Made by a program: the position numbers and the translations under genes | The notes under the pieces: model-generated | The model's database searches: none | What the model was told of the DNA's origin: nothing | The model's input: only the letters and a program-made list of their open reading frames with translations | NCBI RefSeq assembly: GCF_034702125.1 | Contig: NC_085871.1 | Coordinates: forward strand, 28,835,076-28,899,075 | From: Engraulis encrasicolus | Taxonomy: Eukaryota; Chordata; Actinopteri; Clupeiformes; Engraulidae | DNA: 64,000 nt | Direction of reading: 5' to 3' | Shown here: one piece after another, positions 1 through 10,582 of the stretch | How positions within the stretch are numbered: the stretch's first letter is position 1 | Layout: each line of letters starts with the position of its first letter

Positions 1-379
1 TCACTCAGCCAAGGAGGGCTGACAGGCTTTGAAGGTGATCAACTGGTCTAGTCTGTTATGGACCCTGCATCGGAGGAATCTGTAAGCGTTTTCTTCTGCA
101 CGTGAATGACTTTAACTTTGTCTATTCTTGTCACTGTTCTACTCACTGCTGAGAAGGGGTGTGCACTAAAGACAGGCAACATACATTTGACACTAAATAA
201 CATTAACACATTTTAAGGTCAGGTAAGGTCAGAAGATTTTACCACCACCTACACAAATGGCAAATAAGCCATTGTTTCCAAAAATAGTAGCGTATTATTC
301 CTTTAACTGAGTAGCATAAAATACAAGCAGTAAGCACAAGCACAATCAGCAAATTGGTGGGTTTTGTTAAATGTATATA
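1..379. repeat. 5' flank of duplication unit 1 (no gene)
   Basis: This non-coding stretch aligns by eye with DNA upstream of the other dermatopontin-like copies: about 36000-36350, 49875-50230 and 58745-59200 share the phrases around the Ser-Gln-poor 'cactcagcc' start and the 'ggccctgcatgggag' motif. It is the flank of a segmental duplication whose left edge lies outside the window. I see no gene in it. It ends at the TA dinucleotide into which a Tc1-like element inserted. Confidence 0.7.
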
Positions 380-814
380 CAGTGAGTCCAATATGTATTT
401 GATCCCTTGCTGATTTTGTTGGTTTGCCTACTAACAAAGACATGATCAGTCAATAAATGTTATGATAATATGTATTCTAATATGGAGAGACAGAATATCA
501 AAAAGAAAATCCAGAAATTAACTGAAGAGAATATATATTAATTTATTTCCATTTCATCGAGCAAAATAAGTATTTGATCCCCTGACAACTGATTACAGTT
601 CCGGGCCCACAGACCAGATGGGCACTTCCGATCAACTTGCCATCTGAATTAAAGACACCTGTACATACTAACATGCATAAAAGACACATTGAATCAGCAG
701 AATCAGTCCATAGTATGAGTGAATCAGTCACACTCCAACCTCACCAGCATGGGAAAGACCAAAGAGTGGTCAAATGATATCAGGGACACGATTTTAGACC
801 TGAACAAAGATTAA

Positions 815-1715
815 ATGGGCTGCAAAGCCACAAGAAAGAGACTGAGTATTAATGACTCAGCTGTTGATGCATTTCTTCCAAAATGTGAGGAATACAAAAT
901 GACTATCCATCAGCCTGTCTGGGGTTCTATACAAGATTTAACCTTTTGTAGGGATTTGATAATCATGAGAACAGAAAGAAATCACCCTAGAGCTGTACGG
1001 GATGAACTAGGCAATGATATCAAAGCTACTGGGACCAAAATCACTGAGAAAACTATTGGTAGCACTTAATGCCACATACGTAGGTTTAAAATCCTGTACT
1101 GCACATATGGTACCTCTACTTCAGAAGGAACCTGTGCAGTCCCACTTGAGGTTTGCCAACGGACATCAGACTGGTTTAGGATATGATAAGGAGGTGCTGT
1201 AGTCAGATGAAACCAAAATCAAGCTGTTTGGCATTATCACAATTCAATGTGTTTTGAGAAAGAGTACTGCTGTCTATGATCCCAAGAACACCCTCCTCAC
1301 CATCATGCATGAAAGTGGTATCATTATGGTTTGAGGGTATTTGTCTGGCCAAGGCACAGGACAACTTAACATCGTCAATGAATGGATGGAGGGAGACATG
1401 TAATGTGCAATCCTGAGTGCAAACGTCCTTCCCTCCACCACTACACTGAAGGGTGGGCCATTTTTGGACCTACATGACAATAATACACAACATACAGTCA
1501 AAGCAACAAAGGAGTGGCTCAATAAGAAGCATATTAAAGTCATGAAGTGGCCTAGACAGTCTCCAAATATTAACCCTATAGTAATTCTATGGAGAGAACT
1601 GAACCTCCCATTTACCAAGCTACAGCCACAAACTATTCATGTTTTAGAGATAATATGCAAAGAAAAATGGGCAAAAATCTTTTCTACTATATGCACAAAC
1701 ATTGTCATCAACTAA
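815..1715 (+). pseudogene. Tc1-like transposase remnant
   Basis: Fragments of a Tc1-family DDE transposase are spread over different frames (815-1069, 1014-1202, 1464-1715) and separated by stops. The second half carries the conserved WPRQSPNINPI segment, but the usual following glutamate and LW context is altered (V-I-L-W). This is an inactive relic inside the element at 380-2080, with no sign of host use. Confidence 0.8.
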
Positions 1716-1747
1716 AAGAAGCATCTGACCTCAGTGCTAGACAACTA

Positions 1748-1832
1748 TAGCCTGGCTCTCGCGAGACCCTAGTGCTTCGTGCATCTTCGTTACACTTCGT
1801 GATGACAATCCATCTGCGTGAGAGCCAGGTTA
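1748..1832. mobile_element. 85-bp hAT-like MITE nested in the Tc1 element
   Basis: Near-perfect terminal inverted repeats (TAGCCTGGCTCTCGCG against TAACCTGGCTCTCACG on the other strand) are flanked by identical 9-bp repeats AGACAACTA (1739-1747 and 1833-1841). An 8-9 bp duplication is typical of hAT insertion. The sister Tc1 copy at 59210-60804 lacks the insert at the matching place (about 60555), which acts as an empty site. Confidence 0.8.
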
Positions 1833-2082
1833 AGACAACTAGGGCTTTGCCACAAAGCACTTTATCTTCTTTTGCTAGAGGGGTCACATACTTATTTGCC
1901 TAAATTAAATACAAATAAATTAAAATATATTATTTTAAGTTATTCTCTGGAATTTCTTTTTGATATTCTGTCTCTCCATGTTTGAATACATATTATCATA
2001 AGTTTCTAGACTGATCATGTCTTTATTAGTGGGCAAACCGGCAAAATCAGCAAGGGATCAAATACATATTGGACTCACTGTA

Positions 2083-3928
2083 TATTGTACAGGTCCTGTG
2101 TCCAGTTTCAGTTTCAATGGTGACAAGGCCATGGCTGACTGCTCTGTAGTGTACAAAGGAGACTGGAGGCCAATGGGGACAAATCAGCACCATGGACAGA
2201 GGCATGCAGGGGCGGGTAAGTGGGGAAATGTGTCACTGTCTGAGCAGAAGTTCTTTAAGAAAAGAGCTAATGTCTGTGGTTAGGTTCCCTTACTGTACAA
2301 ATGCATACAATTCATATCTGTAACCCTTGTGTCTCATTCCTGTCAACAACAAAAATACTCTTTAGAAGTTCACTTGAAAATGTTGGGGTCATATTTGGTC
2401 TGGAATGCAGCACATCTAAGTCAGAGGTTCTCAAAGTGGGGTCCTGGGAATCCCTAGGCGTCCGCAGTGCATTGCGAAAGGGTCCATGGAAATTAAGGGT
2501 GTCAAAATGCAATGCACAAAAAACTCGTGTTTCAATCTTTCATCTTTGTCAAATAATATGCTCTTTACCCAGTGACAGCTATTAGTCCCAGTGAATGTAG
2601 GTTAATGTTATTCATTTCCTTCATGCTACTGACTGGAAAAATTCCTCTTCTGTTTTTTTTTTGGAAGGGGTGCATGTGATCAATCATGTTTATCATGTCA
2701 ACAGGACAGCTGTCAGAGCAACAGAGTGGGGACACACACATGCATCTATAAAGGAATGTTATATGTGTGCATTATAGTATTTCAGTTAATTATGGCATGT
2801 CCTGGCATTTGGGATGTGTGACGAACTGGCTTTGCTGTGATGTGTACTGTACACTCTCTCCTGTGTGGTTATGTTTGCCTGCTTGTCTTTGTCAGTCTAA
2901 TGGTTTTGCAATAAGGTGACGTCTGGTCATGCAAGTCAATTTCATGATGACCTGAGCCTCACTCTCTGCCAAACATTCATTTAATACCTCTTATTAGCTG
3001 TAACTTGAAGCAACACCATGTTTTAATTACTCTGGTCACCCAACAGGTCAGAGGTGGAGTCGTCTCTCTCATAGAGAAAAATAGGAAATCCTCCAGTTGC
3101 TTTACGCAATTTCACAACATGGAAAGTGGCAACCTGAACTGAGAGGGGCCAGTGACCTTTGACTAACAAGATTGCAAACATTATTTCAAAGATGTGAAAT
3201 GTTTAGTATTGCATGATATTTTGTATTGCTAAATATTGTATAGTTTACAGCAGTGTTTCTCAACAGGATTGCCGGGGCTGATAAATAAATTATGTAATAT
3301 AATGCATATTTGTCTAAATTGATAAGTTAATGCTAGTCAGTGGAATCTTTCATCTGCCATTTACGCACAATAAAGTAAATATAGGTCGCCCCAGTCAGCT
3401 GCAACTTCGAACGTAGGTCATGTGACGTCTCCAAATGTGTTACTTTTCTAAGCTTGTGTGGTATCGGATGCAATGCCATGTTACTGCTTGTTGGTTTGGG
3501 ATGCCTTGACATTTTTCATGATTTGAAAGGGTGCCTCGCCTAAAAAAAGTTTGAGAAACACTGGTTTACAGTATTGCTTCAGATTAAAGTTTAGAGTGTC
3601 ATAATGAAAACACTCCTACAATACACATGTGGTTTGAACATTGCAGCCGAGTAGGCCATGACAGGTTCTGGTCTTTGAAACGGACTGAGATAAGTCCACA
3701 AAAGTAGAGGCTACAGGAGCCTTCACATAAAGATGTATGTTTATATTAACGTTTACTGCAAGTCCCATGCATGCCTGGAAACTCACAGGAAATGTAACCC
3801 ATTTCTCATAACAGACTAATCCAACCACCCATTCACCCAACCAACAGGTTCCTCTGATGACGAGAGACATGCTGTCAGGTTTAGTGATTGACACGTGGCC
3901 AAGTCACGCGAGACACAACACTCTAAGG
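2083..3928. repeat. 5' flank of dermatopontin-like copy A (no gene)
   Basis: This non-coding flank is shared in part with 36350-38270 and 50230-52540, for example the 'gccatggctgactgctctg' block at about 2130 and the 'ctgagaggggccagtgacc' block at about 3137. It contains an old hAT-like terminus ('ggttctcaaagtgggg', about 2426) and one complete hAT MITE (3251-3563, listed separately). I see no coding potential. Confidence 0.65.
3251..3563. mobile_element. hAT-type MITE, 313 bp
   Basis: The element begins CAGTGTTTCTCAA and ends TTGAGAAACACTG. It is flanked by perfect 8-bp direct repeats GTTTACAG (3243-3250 and 3564-3571), the hallmark of hAT transposition. The paralogous flank near 38130 lacks it. 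The interior has no ORF. Confidence 0.88.
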
Positions 3929-3936
3929 TATAAAAG
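3892..3936 (+). promoter_or_regulatory. Core promoter of dermatopontin-like copy A (CACGTG and TATA box)
   Basis: A TATAAAAG box (3929-3936) lies about 150 bp before the start codon, and a CACGTG E-box (3892-3897) about 30 bp upstream of it. The whole block is conserved at 61232-61266 before copy E and absent from the truncated copies B, C and D. The 5' UTR carries a 16-bp unit 'ggcaacagcatcctct' twice here and once in copy E. Factor identity is not determinable. Confidence 0.7.
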
Positions 3937-4084
3937 CGGCACCTGTGGACTCCACAGACAGAAGTCTCCCAAAGCTGCAACTTGGGTCACTTGACAGCAA
4001 AGCTGCTGGTAGCATCTCTATTACCTGGCAACAGCATCCTCTGGCAACAGCATCCTCTGGCAACAGCAGCTGTATTGCTTCACC

Positions 4085-5700
4085 ATGAAGACGCTTAAGA
4101 CAGTCTGTTCTCTTCTGCTTCTCCTTTATGTTGGAGGTAAGTCCAGCATTGGTCTGGTTGTCCATAAACAAGATTATGTTATCAACCAACACATTTTCAA
4201 TTCAAATTTACAAAGTAATATTGCTTTGAAACTTCATTGATATTACTTTTGTTCAGGCATCATGTGCAAGGCAGTGGACTCCAGCTCTGGTGAAGATGAT
4301 GAGGGAGACCTGACAGAGGTTGAGCGCATGATTGAAGACCTGGCAAAACGGCCCACATATGGTCAGAACTACCTTATGTTCATCACATACTGACAAGATT
4401 CTGAATTGAATTACTTTAGTATAATTTTTTACAAGTGATGCTTAAGGTATTTCTGGTTTTCTAAACAGAGGAATCAAAAAGCTTTGCTAATGAAGCGCTG
4501 GATGACCTGGAAGTCCCTGCCCTGTCAAATGACACAGGTAAGTCGGCCACCCTTTCGGATTATACATGTCATTAAAATGGGATTTTAAAGGGAATTCAAG
4601 TCCTAATGCCAGCCTGTCATGATTTCAGATGGATCATCGGCCAAGAGATCCAAGAGATATGTAAACTCCTTCAATGGTTACTTCTACGCCATCTGCCCAT
4701 CCACCCAAACCATCTCCAGGATTTCCAGGTTAGTGATGAATTCTTTTCAGGCTTTTAAATTGTGGTTTAAGGAAGTTTTTTTTTTCTGTTGAACATCTTC
4801 TTCGGTTAGTTATAATGGTTTGTCTACAATGTGGTTTATTTTCACTTTCTCCCACTCCAGTTACCACAGTAATGCCTATGAGGATCGTCGGTTCAGCTTC
4901 AGCTGCAAATCCACATTCAGCTCCACCCCCACGTGCACTGGCAGTGGTTATGTGAACAGCTTTAATGGTGTTCTCTCCTACACCTGCCCTTCCAACTACG
5001 TCATGTCAGGAGTAGCCAGCTATCACAACAACTACTACCAGGACCGCAGGTAACCTCAATCATATACCGTCAGTGTGTGAAATTGAATAATATAATCAAC
5101 TTCATAGGATTTTCAACACGTTTCATTTTCTGTTTATTTGCTTTCCAGAAATTACATTTGAACACACACAGTTTTGTAATTAAGAAACGAATAAACCTAT
5201 TTAAGTGACTGAGGATGATCAAGAAGCTGAAAATACTGAATACTTCAGACCAGACTATGTATTATACTGGTTCTTCTGATGTAATGTCTTGTCCTCCATT
5301 TTGTGTCAGGTTCTACATCAGGTGTTGCAGAGCCCCTGGCCATTACCACCACAGCTGCCGTTGGACCCCCTGGGTGAACTACTATGAGGAGTACTTCAAC
5401 TGGTATGTGCCCAACTACAACTACCTGGCCGGAGTCTACTCCATCCACCACAACTCTCCCCAGTAAGTGTCCCATACTCTTCCTTGATGACATTTTATAT
5501 TTCTATAAAACCATATTCAAAAAGTGCTACCAGGTATTGATACAAATGCATATAAATGTCTGATGAATGCTAATCAATCAGTAAATCTTCCTGAATGCCT
5601 GGTATATTCTTATGTTGACATTAATGTACTAATTTTCTTATGTCCTTCACCTCATTATAGGGATCGCCGCTTCAGGTTCCTCTACTGTGCAAAATACTGA
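4085..5700 (+). CDS. Dermatopontin-like secreted protein (hemagglutinin/amebocyte aggregation factor-like), copy A, 7 exons
   Basis: Exons are 4085-4136, 4257-4361, 4469-4537, 4629-4728, 4861-5049, 5310-5462 and 5661-5700. The splice phases agree and the joined frame is 708 nt (235 aa). Residues 1-18 form a signal peptide (MKTLKTVCSLLLLLYVGG). An acidic segment follows to about residue 79, then R-S-K-R (82-85), a furin-type site, so a mature chain of about 150 residues starting YVNSFNG is inferred. The mature part shows the dermatopontin repeat plan: ISRISSYHSN, then DRRFSF (117-122), CPSNYVMSGVASYHNN, DRRFYI (170-175), a W-T-P-W-V-N block and DRRFRF (224-229). Phe replaces the family's usual Trp in D-R-x-W. 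Eight cysteines (98, 124, 134, 151, 177, 178, 188, 232) can pair. Dermatopontins are Tyr-rich matrix proteins, and arthropod relatives aggregate blood cells. The function here is inferred from family only. The first donor after exon 2 is GTCAGA, weak but shared by all copies. It could also be annotated as a lectin-like immune protein. Confidence 0.9.
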
Positions 5701-5942
5701 CCGCAACAATCACAAGAAAGCACTGCAAGGTCCTGAAAACAATGTTTCTGAAAGGGGACTTTGTGTCCTGACTCGTGATACTGTGTTATCGGTCCTTTGC
5801 ATGTCCTACTTTATTTTTTAATATAGGCCTACTGTCTTTCTCTACTGTAGGAATTGTAGTTTTTAATATTCGTCATTCCTACCCAATGATCATACCATGG
5901 ATGACAACCTGAAAAAGAATGTTGAAAATAAGTTTTTGCTTC

Positions 5943-5948
5943 AATAAA
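5943..5948 (+). terminator. Poly(A) signal AATAAA of copy A
   Basis: AATAAA lies 243 bp past the stop codon in a conserved 3' UTR. Copy E has the same hexamer at 63287-63292. The matching site in copies B and C reads AATACA. Confidence 0.7.
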
Positions 5949-6413
5949 TTTCTCTAAACATAAAACTGACTGCTTACATCTGTACTCTTTATGAACAAAC
6001 AATTTATCTGTACAAGAGAGAATCTACACATGGGAAAATATATTATTTTTTAGCATTATTCCAATAATAGTTTTGAAAATGAAGAGTTTCAGTTCCACCG
6101 ACAGCTTGTGTCCCCTGGACATTCACCAGGTACGGGGTACAGTGCAGTACACAATGTAGTGTGTTCATTATCAACACTGAACAACATTATTAACACTGAA
6201 TAACATTATTAACATTTTAACTATGAAAAATAAAGTAAACCGTCTGCTTGTATTGCTGTGCTCAGGGGTGGGGGTGCTGTTCAATACCCGTTGGAGGAAA
6301 GACAGAGATATTGGGGGAGTCTAGCCTATATGTTTAGCCATGTTTATCACTTTATCAACATGTTTAAAACAAATTGTTATTCGCATCAGTAATATGAGTT
6401 CTTAATAGTCTTA
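5949..6413. repeat. Conserved 3' flank of dermatopontin-like unit (no gene)
   Basis: The stretch matches the 3' flanks at 13300-13740, 39760-40150, 54400-54800 and 63310-63740, including a short tandem stretch of 'aacattattaacactgaat' (about 6180-6215). The match stops near 6362, just before the LTR element. No gene is seen. Confidence 0.65.
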
Positions 6414-7982
6414 TGTGGCCTGCGTTATCTCTTTACCGTAATATTTTTTATATTTTTAGTGTTTTTAAGATGTTTAGTGACTACGCCACTCTCATTTGTT
6501 AGGGTGAGAGAACCCAACCATCAAACACTTGATTTGACTTTCCCCGCAACAGGTTAGTGAATAACAAGAGATACAACTGTCATACAATTCAGAGTTCTTT
6601 TTATTTTCTTTTTCGTAATGAGTCTCTGTGTCTGAAAATATGCCTCATGGGCTCAGTCCAATATAAAAAAAATAGAATGTGAACCCTTTACAGTATTGGT
6701 AGGCACGCCATCATAATATACAAAATTGTGCAAATGTGCTAGTTGCACGAGAGGTAGACCAAATCACAGAAAATTGCACGGCAAACAAAGTTAGTAAATC
6801 AAATTATACAAAAGAAAACAAACTGCCAAAAGGGCAAAATTGGTAATGGCCACCACACACACACACACAAGCCTGTTAGACACACGTCTTTGGTCTCCCC
6901 CTACAGCAAGTATAGGTTCCAAAAGGAGTCTGAGGTTTAAGATACGTCTCCCAGTAATACTTCAGTGTTCATACCCTAATCATATACACAAGCTCCGTCT
7001 TGGCGGTTACTAAGTAGAAACTTACACGAGCCCCTTCGTCTCGGATGTTAGAGTGAAACTTACACGAGCCCCTTCGTCTCGGACGTTACAAAGTGAAAGG
7101 GTTGCACAGGATGAATCACTCACACAATAGGACAAAACAAAGAAACAGGTTGGGAAAAGAACAGTGATGCCCCCCTTCTCTAGTGACACTGCATCAGTGT
7201 AGTCGAAGGCACCATCTCCTCCTATGTACATTTAACGAGAAAGTTACCATTAGGCACGGCATTTATAACTCGATTCAACAGGAGTTGTGTATTGTGGAAA
7301 TGTGGGCGCTCCCACAGGTGCAACCACGACACCACAGCGCGATATCAAGGGCACCACGCTGCCAGTCCCGCCATCGCACCTGCGGAGCACCCCCACTCCC
7401 ACCCCACACAACTCCCTACACAAGTCAAGTGCTAAGCGTCGAAACTCTTACAGAAAATGCCGGCATTACCTCTGGTTCTCTCGAAGCGGCATGCAAGCAG
7501 TCAACCACACAGGACACAAAGTGGAAGAACATCACCAGCGACACTGTGATAGAGTAACACTACATCAGTCACAACAGAGACTACGTTCGCACACACGAGA
7601 GAAGCGTACAGAACGCATCTTTTACCTTGAGTTTGCCCAGCTCAGCACACCATCCCAGAACAGCAGCCGACCCCACGCCAGCCGCCGATGGACAGGGCTA
7701 CAATTAAGTTAAATGGTGTCAGTAACCAACAACTAAGTACATTACAATGCACCAAAAAGAGCAATAAACCAACCGAGAAGGACGCCTACCTTTCCTGTAC
7801 GGTGGCTCAACCACAAACAGAGGGACAGAGAGAGCGGTGTGCCCACGCTACACTCGACAGCATCAAAAACACGGCGTCTTTGCTAACTAGCTACCACCGC
7901 AATGATTTATGCTACACACCTGAAGGAAAGGGGAGTGTCGTTGCGCCGTCAGAATAAGGGTTCAAGATAACCACCGGTTACA
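6414..7982 (-). repeat. 3' LTR (in element orientation)
   Basis: This 1569-bp terminal repeat matches 9021-10578 with scattered substitutions and small indels; for example the region near 6661-6720 differs from 9268-9320. Open frames on the plus strand inside it (7183-7957) are the same in both LTRs and look incidental. Confidence 0.85.
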
Positions 7983-8013
7983 TACACCCCCACTTTAAAA
8001 GGTCACCGTCCCG

Positions 8014-8160
8014 GTGACACTCCGCACTCGCACACATCCCCGCACACACCCAACAAGCGCGCACGCACGCACACACCCAACAAGCGCGCACGCACGCACA
8101 CGCACACACAAGCGCGCATGTGCATCGCATGCGCATCCAACGAGCGCAACCACACGCACA
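8014..8160. repeat. GC-rich cacgca/acacccaac minisatellite
   Basis: Short imperfect tandem units of the type 'caagcgcgcacgcacgc' sit next to the polypurine tract of the LTR element. They are non-coding. Confidence 0.6.
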
Positions 8161-8955
8161 CTAGAAGCCCCCCAGCACATTAACCATCAACAAAGTACAC
8201 ATGCACATAATCATACACAGACACTGCATTATGATCCAGGATGGAGTCACGCCAGGCTGGATGGACATGGACGTTCTTCTGGGACGGTTACTCTCCAGTC
8301 CACTACATGACAGTCTGCGGTTGGAGGCCTGCCCATTGCCCCCTGAGTGGGCTGTCGGCGAAGGCTGCCGCTGCGCACCCACAGAGGCCCGTTGCCCATT
8401 GCCCCCTGAGTGGGCTGTCGGCGAGGGCTGCCACTGCGCACCCACAGAGGCCCGTTGCCCATCACGGTCTCTCACTGGGTGCCCCAGATGCTGGCTCCCC
8501 CACGTGAAGCCAGCCTCATGCGACATGGACGTTCTTCTTGGACGGTTACTCTCCGGTCCACTAAATGACAGTCTGCGCCTGCGGTTGGAGGCCTGCCCAT
8601 TGCCCCCTGAGTGGGCTGTCGGCGAGCGCTGCGCACCCACAGAGGCCCGTTGCCCATCACGGTCTCTCACCGGGTGCCCCCGATGCTGGCTCTCCCACGT
8701 GAAGCCAGCCTCCTGCGACTCCGGTTGAGGTTGAGGTTGCTGGGAAATGCCCAGCCACCTTGACAGCACATCCAGCTGCCCTTGCCGATGCGCTACCATC
8801 TGCTTCAACTCAGACAGTCCTTCCATGCTTCTCTCGCAGCTTGGCCGTCGGCTATGCCAGCACCCCTGCCGGTGATCATCGGTGGGGCCCTCCGCTGGCT
8901 GGGGGTAATCACTGTTCTTTTCCCAACAAAACAAAACAAAACCAAATGCATACAA
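8161..8955 (-). CDS. Repetitive Arg/Ser-rich ORF inside the LTR element (264 aa), unknown function
   Basis: This is the only sizeable frame inside the LTR element. It runs in the same direction as the element and starts about 65 bp past its 5' LTR. Residues about 45-70 (MEGLSELKQMVAHRQGQL and on) are amphipathic and resemble the start of some Gag proteins; this is a weak resemblance. The rest consists of imperfect repeats with GHPVRDRDGQRASVGAQ, SPTAHSGGNGQ and ESNRPRRTSMS, matching nucleotide tandem repeats at about 8313-8700. I see no zinc knuckle, protease or polymerase motif. It could be a nucleic-acid-binding Gag-like leftover or a chance frame across a GC-rich tandem repeat. Confidence 0.45.
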   Translation of the reverse strand: MYAFGFVLFCWEKNSDYPQPAEGPTDDHRQGCWHSRRPSCERSMEGLSELKQMVAHRQGQLDVLSRWLGISQQPQPQPESQEAGFTWESQHRGHPVRDRDGQRASVGAQRSPTAHSGGNGQASNRRRRLSFSGPESNRPRRTSMSHEAGFTWGSQHLGHPVRDRDGQRASVGAQWQPSPTAHSGGNGQRASVGAQRQPSPTAHSGGNGQASNRRLSCSGLESNRPRRTSMSIQPGVTPSWIIMQCLCMIMCMCTLLMVNVLGGF

Positions 8956-9020
8956 AACCCACCACTAACAATTGTAGACAGCTGTATCCACTTAGTTATC
9001 CTTTGCCGACTACTGCCAAA

Positions 9021-10578
9021 TGTGGCCTGCGTTATCTCTTTACCGTAATATTTTTTATATTTTTAGATGTTTTTAAGATGTTTAGTGACTACGCCACTCT
9101 CATTTGTTAGGGTGAGAGAACCCAACCATCAAACACTTGATTTGACTTTCCCCGCAACAGGTTAGTGAATAACAAGAGATACAACTGTCATACAATTCAG
9201 AGTTCTTTTTATTTTCTTTTTCGTAATGAGTCTCTGTGTCTGAAAATATGCCTCATGGGCTCAGTCCAATATGAAAACAGAATATGAACTTACAGCACTT
9301 ATGGGCACGTCATCTTAATATACAAAATTGTGCAAATGTGCTAGTTGCACGAGAGGTAGACCAAAATAACAAAAATTGCACGGCAAACAAAGTTAGTAAA
9401 TCAAATTATACAAAAGAAAACAAACTGCCAAAAGGGCAAAATTGGTAATGGCCACCACACACACACACACAAGCCTGTTAGACACACGTCTTTGGTCTCC
9501 CCCTACAGCAAGTATAGGTTCCAAAAGGAGTCTGAGGTTTAAGATACGTCTCCCAGTAATACTTCAGTGTTCATACCCTAATCATATACACAAGCTCCGT
9601 CTTGGCGGTTACTAAGTAGAAACTTACACGAGCCCCTTCGTCTCGGATGTTAGAGTGAAACTTACACGAGCCCCTTCGTCTCGGACATCAAAGTGAAAGG
9701 GTTGCACAGGATGAATCACTCACACAATAGGACAAAAGAAATAAAAAGGTTGGGAAAATAACAGTGATGCCCCCCTTCTCTAGTGACACTGCATCAGTGT
9801 AGTCGATGGCACCATCTCCTCCTATGTACATTTAACGAGAAAGTTACCATTAGGCACGGCATTTATGACTCGATTCAACAGGAGTTGTGTATTGTGGAAA
9901 TGTGGGCGCTCCCACAGGTGCAACCACGACACCACAGCGCGATATCAGGGGCACCACGCTGCCAGTCCCGCCATCGCACCTGCGGAGCACCCCCACTTCC
10001 ACCCCACACAACTCCCTACACAAGTCAAGTGCTAAGCGTCGAAACTCTTACAGAAAATGCCGGCATTACCTCTGGTTCTCTCGAAGCGGCATGCAAGCAG
10101 TCAACCACACAGGACACAAAGTGGAAGAACATCACCAGCGACACTGTGATAGAGTAACACTACATCAGTCACAACAGAGACTACGTTCGCACACACGAGA
10201 GAAGCGTACAGAACGCATCTTTTACCTTGAGTTTGCCCAGCTCAGCACACCATCCCAGAACAGCAGCCGACCCCACGCCAGCCGCCGATGGACAGGGCTA
10301 CAATTAAGTTAAATGGTGTCAGTAACCAACAACTAAGTACATTACAATGCACCAAAAAGAGCAATAAACCAACCGAGAAGGACGCCTACCTTTCCTGTAC
10401 GGTGGCTCAACCACAAACAGAGGGACAGAGAGAGCGGTGTGCCAATGCTACACTCCACAGCATCAAAAACACCGCGTTTTTGCTAGCTACCACCGCAATG
10501 ATTTATGCTACACACCTGAAGGAAAGGGGAGTGTTGTTACCCCGTCAGAATAAGGGTTCAAGATAACCACCGGTTACA
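9021..10578 (-). repeat. 5' LTR (in element orientation)
   Basis: This 1558-bp terminal repeat would contain the element's promoter, read toward lower coordinates. Its edge at 9021 adjoins the putative primer binding site. The few differences from its partner suggest a fairly recent insertion. Confidence 0.85.
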
Positions 10579-10582
10579 CTTA

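Larger units (their letters stand above)
380..2080 (+). mobile_element. Tc1/mariner-type transposon, degraded (copy 1)
   Basis: The element has inverted termini beginning CAGTGAGTCCAATA and ending in the reverse complement, with a TA target duplication at 378-379 and 2081-2082. The interior has the layout of a Tc1 transposase gene: an N-terminal region with MGKTKEW-like sequence (about 749-772), a middle with TRKRLSIN and MTIHQPVWGS, and the C-terminal motif HTVKATKEWL...WPRQSPNINPI (about 1484-1580), where Tc1 proteins have the WP.QSPDLNPIE box. Stops and frameshifts break the frame, so no functional transposase is encoded. A small hAT-like element has inserted near its 3' end. Paralogous flanks at 36345 and 50215 have an empty site here. 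Confidence 0.9.
6414..10578 (-). mobile_element. Non-autonomous LTR retrotransposon, minus-strand orientation
   Basis: Two long direct repeats (6414-7982 and 9021-10578), nearly identical by eye, each run TG...CA and enclose only about 1.04 kb. Both flanks carry CTTA (6410-6413 and 10579-10582), a 4-bp target duplication. Read on the minus strand, the inner edge of the 9021-10578 LTR is followed after two bases by TGGCAGTAGTCGGC (about 9018-9005), a plausible primer binding site starting TGG. The inner edge of the other LTR is preceded by a purine run AAAGTGGGGGTG (about 7995-7984), a plausible polypurine tract. No reverse transcriptase, protease or integrase is present, so movement would need proteins from another element. 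Confidence 0.88.

Noticed and set aside
5245..5493. An 82-codon minus-strand ORF repeated opposite exon 6 of each dermatopontin-like copy (also near 12528, 39074, 53693, 62608)
   Set aside because: It is the antisense shadow of a highly conserved exon; its conservation follows from exon 6 and it has no start context or splice support.
7183..7957. Plus-strand ORFs in the LTRs (124, 141 and 89 codons), repeated at 9783-10566
   Set aside because: They occur twice because LTRs are duplicated, overlap each other in different frames and have no known motif.
8201..8728. Plus-strand 175-codon ORF within the LTR element core
   Set aside because: It opposes the element's direction and reads the complement of the tandem repeat of the minus-strand ORF.
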